38,847 nucleotides of DNA, from the NCBI GenBank assembly GCA_020055845.1, contig JAGVIV010000259.1:1-38847 (forward strand), read 5' to 3'. The notes beneath the pieces were generated by a model. It was not told where the DNA came from and ran no database searches. It saw only the letters and a program-made list of their open reading frames with translations. Source of the DNA: Betaproteobacteria bacterium. GTDB lineage: Bacteria; Pseudomonadota; Gammaproteobacteria; Burkholderiales; Gallionellaceae. The position numbers and the translations under genes are program-made. Shown one piece after another: positions 35,018 through 38,847 of this stretch; the stretch's first letter is position 1, and the number at the start of each line of letters is the position of its first letter.

Positions 35018-35962
35018 TCAAGTTGGACTGCCTAGCTTATGCTTCACATCGACATCGAAATTTTCGGAATTTATTTTCGATGTTAAGCGGTCGTTATTCA
35101 GCACGCGCAAAACTATTTCAATGTCTTCCTCTGTGACTAGCAGCTTTCCATCTGCGGAATACTTTATTCCCCAGCCTTCTTCAGCATTCACTCTTTTTAG
35201 ATTCGCCAAAAAGTTGGCATCTTTGTAATAAGCAGCTTTTTTGACTTGTGACAATCGCCGCAAACGACGAATGTTGTTACCGACCAAGGTCGAAATCTCA
35301 GTGGCGTTCTCAAACAGGTTCAGGGTATGAAACTCATCTACGATTTCATCGCGGTTTCGTTCCATACCTTCCCTGAAGTTCAGGGCGGTCTCGAAATTCT
35401 TCTTGTCCGCTATGAATGTCGTGCCATCGTAGGAGAAAAAATCCACCTTCCCGTCTATTCGGAATATCTCTTTCTGATCAATATCAACCAGCATGTTATC
35501 TTGAAATATCATGCTGATAAGCTGAGAAACCTTTTTGGTTGTCCAGCCCTCGGATACGCGTCGTGCCGCATACATCGGCGGTTTCCCAGCAATATCTAAG
35601 CGAGCGATATAGAGCCACGAATCAATTAACTGTTCAATCGAATCAGCAAAGCCCGGTTCATCTTCTGCGGCAATGACATCGATGATGGCCTGGAAATCTG
35701 TTTCCGATGTGGCAATACCAAGAAGGTTGTCATCTAAATCGGCAGTATGGAAGTCATATTCAAGCGCATTGTTTGACTGCTGAATCTTGCTGCTTGCAAT
35801 ACCACGCAACCTTTTTCGCAACTTATCATCGGCATTGACTTGCAGTACATCGTAGGTGGCTTGTCGATGAACTAACGTGCGTTTAATTAAGTAGAGCGAA
35901 ACGCTGGCACGAGACCAGTCGAGTGTTTTAATTTTGGCAAGCAGCCTCTTTTTTTCTTCCAT
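35018..35962 (-). CDS. kwaB: KwaB, Kiwa anti-phage defence protein (DUF4868)
   Basis: A 314-residue protein fitting DUF4868. The N-terminal half is variable. The central part contains the conserved pattern EIFRIDGKVDFFSYDGTTFI followed by ADKKNFETALNFREG, and the C terminus reads LRVLNNDRLTSKINSENFDV and VKHKL. In the known Kiwa system KwaB is a cytoplasmic, DNA-binding effector that associates with membrane KwaA and blocks phage replication. It starts 2 bp after kwaA. Family assignment is from motif pattern, length (E. coli KwaB about 315) and its membrane-protein partner. Right after its stop comes a copied piece of hsdS. Confidence 0.83.
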   Translation of the reverse strand: MEEKKRLLAKIKTLDWSRASVSLYLIKRTLVHRQATYDVLQVNADDKLRKRLRGIASSKIQQSNNALEYDFHTADLDDNLLGIATSETDFQAIIDVIAAEDEPGFADSIEQLIDSWLYIARLDIAGKPPMYAARRVSEGWTTKKVSQLISMIFQDNMLVDIDQKEIFRIDGKVDFFSYDGTTFIADKKNFETALNFREGMERNRDEIVDEFHTLNLFENATEISTLVGNNIRRLRRLSQVKKAAYYKDANFLANLKRVNAEEGWGIKYSADGKLLVTEEDIEIVLRVLNNDRLTSKINSENFDVDVKHKLGSPT

Positions 35963-35964
35963 GC

Positions 35965-36519
35965 TTACACCTCTGGGTTACGTTCTGTGACCAAATAAAG
36001 TTGCTCTGAAATTTCGACAATCCGGCATTGCTCGTTTTTCCTTAGTCGCCCGCCCTTCGCCAGCCAGTAATCCTGATACTCCCTGCCATTCTTTTCGTAA
36101 TGCACATCAAAGATGTTGTATCCCAACATGGCAAGAATAGGGTTGTTGAAGATAGTGTGCGTTTTGAGTGTCAACCAAAACATGATGAACATGAAAAAGG
36201 CAAAGCTAATGAGAAGCTGGGTATTCCAGTGTTCAATGACAAAGAAGGAAACCATGTACGGGATCGTGTAACTGACCAACTCGCTCGACTTGTTTGATAC
36301 GGATTTTACGGTAACTGGTGCCATTGAAACTTTGGGAAGGCTCACTGTTGCCCACAAAATAATGCAGCTCACCACCGCCAAGCCAAGAATCGGCCAAATA
36401 ATGTGCGGGTGCAGCATTTCTTGTTTCTCGAAATCATAATTCTGAATGCAGAAAATTATGGCAAGCGGCGAATAAGCACTCAGAAAAATAATGACCGATG
36501 AAAATATCCGTAGCTTCAT
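35965..36519 (-). CDS. kwaA: KwaA, Kiwa membrane sensor protein
   Basis: A 184-residue protein with four predicted membrane segments (about 6-26, 40-59, 86-104 and 105-122) and a cytoplasmic tail containing NIFDVHYEKNGREYQDYWLA. This is the size and layout of KwaA, which detects phage attachment or membrane change and recruits KwaB. Sequence is poorly conserved in this family, so the call depends on the adjacent DUF4868 gene. Its ATG overlaps the hsdS stop (ATGA), so translation is coupled to the restriction specificity subunit. This is unusual, since Kiwa is normally a stand-alone pair. Confidence 0.78.
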   Translation of the reverse strand: MKLRIFSSVIIFLSAYSPLAIIFCIQNYDFEKQEMLHPHIIWPILGLAVVSCIILWATVSLPKVSMAPVTVKSVSNKSSELVSYTIPYMVSFFVIEHWNTQLLISFAFFMFIMFWLTLKTHTIFNNPILAMLGYNIFDVHYEKNGREYQDYWLAKGGRLRKNEQCRIVEISEQLYLVTERNPEV

Positions 36520-37832
36520 ACAAGCTCGCCCTCTGCAGAAATACGAATTTGGCCAGAAATCAGGCGGGGGAGCAGCGTGTCGCGGAGAGTGGCGAGGGTT
36601 TGGGCTTGCTGCTTATTATCGGAAAGCTTCGATAACAGCGGTGCACTTACATCGTGAAAGATTTGCATGATGGCTGTACAAGGTAAAACACATTGAATGC
36701 CTGCGACCACATCTGGACGCACAGCTGGATAAGCAGCACCGTCGGCAAGATGCGCGAGGTGTTCAATGCTTGCGTCTTGTGTTGCAGCGAGATAAACAAA
36801 CTCGGTGTTTGCAACCAGCGTTGGGCGCAGTACGGCAAAGCCTGTGCTGCCAGTCAGATTTTCAGTCGGCTCATGGATGAATGCAAAGGAACGATTTCCC
36901 GGACGCACTGTACCGACAATCGTATCACCATCGCGCAGTACGCGCCGTGCGCGACTTGGCGCCTCATCGAATAAATATTCGGAGACCTCCGCAACTTCGT
37001 TATCTTTGACATTTGCCAAATCAATATATGCCAACACGTCAGGATGATTTTTCGTCGTCCATGATTCAGGATTGAGCGTTGCCAAGTTTGCCAGCGTTCC
37101 AATCTTCCACCCCCTCGGCACCAAACCCAGTTCCGATTCCTCGAAGCTGTCGGGGAAGAGCGCGGCGGTGGTTTCGCTCATGCCTTCGGGGGCGCGGCCT
37201 TGTTGCTTGGCGTGGACGGGATCGAAATCGACAAACCACGATTTGAACGTCGCCTGCGCAATGGCTTCCAGCGTGACATTGGTTTCGCGCAGAAGGGCGA
37301 TGCGGTCGTCGAGTGCTCCAAGTATTGTGGATATTGATTCTTGTTCGATGAGGGGTGGTAAGAGAAATCGGAACTCACAAATCCGAGTAGGCGCTGTGTG
37401 TTTGACCGTTGAGCCTGTCGCACCAGAAACAACATGATGCCGATAGTCCCGGCTTCGTAAAAGGTAGTGCAAATAATTTGATTGAACAGCTGCGCCGGGT
37501 TTAATTTCGACCAAGCCTACACGCTGATTGTGAAGCCAAACAGTGCCTTCTGTTTTAGGAATAACGGCGGCATAACCAAGCGTGTCTGCGGCACGACTCA
37601 AGTCGGTCATGGTGACTACAACATCGCCTTTATGAAGAACATAATCCTCGGGTATAACTCCAGAGTAATACTTCCCTTTACCTAGTTGAAATCCACCACC
37701 AATCGCAAAATTGCCCGGGGTAACCAATTGGTATTGGGTTGGCACTTCACTGAAAAATTCGCTCTTGAAGGCATATCCGTGTTTTACCGAAATCAAGTCA
37801 CCAAGCTTGAAATCTGTCCATTCAGAACTCAT
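36516..37832 (-). CDS. hsdS: HsdS, type I restriction specificity subunit
   Basis: A 438-residue protein with two target-recognition domains, each followed by a conserved helical spacer. The first spacer includes [20 protein letters not shown] and [17 protein letters not shown], the second [24 protein letters not shown]1 starts [20 protein letters not shown] and TRD2 [19 protein letters not shown]. It determines the bipartite DNA target of HsdM methylation and HsdR cleavage. It overlaps hsdM by 11 bp and kwaA by 4 bp. The last codons are duplicated 1.6 kb downstream. Confidence 0.94.
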   Translation of the reverse strand: MSSEWTDFKLGDLISVKHGYAFKSEFFSEVPTQYQLVTPGNFAIGGGFQLGKGKYYSGVIPEDYVLHKGDVVVTMTDLSRAADTLGYAAVIPKTEGTVWLHNQRVGLVEIKPGAAVQSNYLHYLLRSRDYRHHVVSGATGSTVKHTAPTRICEFRFLLPPLIEQESISTILGALDDRIALLRETNVTLEAIAQATFKSWFVDFDPVHAKQQGRAPEGMSETTAALFPDSFEESELGLVPRGWKIGTLANLATLNPESWTTKNHPDVLAYIDLANVKDNEVAEVSEYLFDEAPSRARRVLRDGDTIVGTVRPGNRSFAFIHEPTENLTGSTGFAVLRPTLVANTEFVYLAATQDASIEHLAHLADGAAYPAVRPDVVAGIQCVLPCTAIMQIFHDVSAPLLSKLSDNKQQAQTLATLRDTLLPRLISGQIRISAEGELV

Positions 37833-38847
37833 ACCCCAGCCCTCCCAGCTTCTGCCGGATCAAAGCATCGAGTTCGGTTCCCTTCGCCATTTGCTCGCCC
37901 AGTTTTTCGGTGAGCTTTTGCATCTTATCGGCGAAAGCTTCGTCATCGTCTTCCACTTCTTCCGCGCCAACATAGCGGCTAGGGGTGAGGACGTGGCCGT
38001 GTTCGGCGATTTCTGCGAGTTTGACGCTGCGGCAGTAGCCGGGAATGTTGGCGTAGTCGCCAGCGTCTTTCTCTTTACGCCATGAGGCGACGGTGGCGGC
38101 GATGCGCTCAATGACCTCATCGGTGAATTCAGTTTGCACGCGGCTGATCATAGTGCCGAGTTTGCGCGCGTCGATGAAGAGCACTTCGCCTTGTCTTGTG
38201 GTTTTTTGTTTGGCGAGGAACCACAGGCAGGCGGGAATCTGAGTATTGAAGAAGAGCTGGCCGGGCAGCGCGATCATCACTTCCACCACGTCGGCTTCGA
38301 CCATCGCTTTGCGTATCTCGCCCTCGGAGTTTTGGCTGGAGCTCATGGAGCCGTTCGCCAGCACGATGCCCGCGCGGCCATTAGGTTTGAGGTGGTAGAG
38401 CATGTGTTGCAGCCACGCATAGTTGGCGTTGCCCGCAGGTGGGTCGCCATACACCCAGCGCGGATCGCCGGTGAGGCTGCCGTGCCACCAGTCACTGATG
38501 TTAAACGGTGGGTTAGCCAGGATGAAGTCGGCGCGCAGGTCGGCGTGTTGGTTTTTGGTGAAGGTGTCGCCCGGCTCGCGCCCCAGGTTGAAGTCGATGC
38601 CGCGAATGGCGAGGTTCATCGCGGCCAAGCGCCATGTGGTGGGGTTGGATTCCTGCCCGAACACGGCGACATCGCCCAGCTTGCCGCCGTGCGATTCGAT
38701 GAACTTTTCCGACTGGACGAACATGCCGCCGGAGCCGCAGCAGGGGTCGTACACTTTGCCATGATGCGGTGCGAGCACGGCGACCAGCGTTTTGACGATG
38801 CTGGCTGGGGTGTAGAACTGGCCGCCGCGCTTGCCTTCGGCGCTGGC
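37822..38847 (-). CDS. hsdM: HsdM, type I restriction adenine methyltransferase (partial, 5' end outside window)
   Basis: The last 341 or so residues of an N6-adenine methylase. [18 protein letters not shown] leads into the SAM-binding motif [12 protein letters not shown] and the catalytic motif [10 protein letters not shown]. HsdM methylates one adenine per half-site within the HsdM2S complex, protecting host DNA. The frame is open to the window edge, so the N-terminal domain lies beyond 38847. The first Met inside the window (38778) is internal and not the start. It overlaps hsdS by 11 bp and heads the operon as seen here. Confidence 0.95.
   Translation of the reverse strand, partial: ASAEGKRGGQFYTPASIVKTLVAVLAPHHGKVYDPCCGSGGMFVQSEKFIESHGGKLGDVAVFGQESNPTTWRLAAMNLAIRGIDFNLGREPGDTFTKNQHADLRADFILANPPFNISDWWHGSLTGDPRWVYGDPPAGNANYAWLQHMLYHLKPNGRAGIVLANGSMSSSQNSEGEIRKAMVEADVVEVMIALPGQLFFNTQIPACLWFLAKQKTTRQGEVLFIDARKLGTMISRVQTEFTDEVIERIAATVASWRKEKDAGDYANIPGYCRSVKLAEIAEHGHVLTPSRYVGAEEVEDDDEAFADKMQKLTEKLGEQMAKGTELDALIRQKLGGLGYEF

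Overview
The window looks like a chromosomal stretch of a betaproteobacterium, most likely from the Gallionellales/Nitrosomonadales side of the class. The housekeeping genes at the left (pgeF, rluD, bamD, mlaA, htpX, pbpG) have betaproteobacterial character. The umuDC promoter carries GAACGAACGTTC, the noncanonical LexA box reported (from memory) for Sideroxydans lithotrophicus, Gallionella and relatives, and not the usual CTGT-N8-ACAG. The genus cannot be settled from this sequence alone.

Layout. (1) 1-9.1 kb is a conserved core. pgeF (partial) and rluD are on the minus strand and diverge from bamD through overlapping start codons. A zinc-ribbon Nudix hydrolase, the lipoprotein MlaA and a PilZ-like protein follow. 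htpX is convergent to these. Then come a polytopic membrane protein coupled to a small lipoprotein, a bidirectional terminator, the PBP7-type peptidase pbpG, an Atm1-type ABC exporter and tRNA-Lys(CTT). (2) 9.1-12.0 kb holds a formylglycine-generating-enzyme-like secreted protein and a LexA-controlled umuDC operon. (3) 12.0-27.3 kb is accessory DNA bracketed by two nearly identical 131-bp repeats in inverted orientation. It carries a BrnT/CopG-like toxin-antitoxin pair, a solo tyrosine recombinase, a complete ptxABCDE phosphite uptake and oxidation operon behind a Pho box, a minimal nitric oxide reductase operon (116-aa membrane protein, norC, norB), a MacA/MacB-like export operon ending in its own TetR regulator, two class II c-type cytochromes and a frameshifted membrane-protein gene. 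(4) 27.3-28.4 kb is repeat debris and two overlapping tiny genes. (5) 28.4-38.8 kb is a defence island read on the minus strand: hsdM (cut by the window end), hsdS, a two-gene Kiwa system (kwaA, kwaB), a duplicated scrap of the hsdS 3' end, a DUF3800 gene, hsdR, an unrecognised 510-aa zinc-ribbon protein and an unrecognised 125-aa protein.

How the parts may work together. The ptx operon would import phosphite by an ABC transporter and oxidise it to phosphate with NAD in PtxD, with induction on phosphate limitation through the Pho box and an input from the LysR protein PtxE. NorCB reduces nitric oxide to nitrous oxide at the cytoplasmic membrane, and the cytochrome-c'-like proteins could bind or buffer NO nearby; that link is inference. 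In the defence island, kwaA starts inside the hsdS stop codon and kwaAB is followed by a 35-bp direct repeat of the hsdS 3' end. Kiwa therefore appears to have been spliced into the type I restriction operon at the end of hsdS, placing membrane-based sensing and DNA restriction in one transcription unit.
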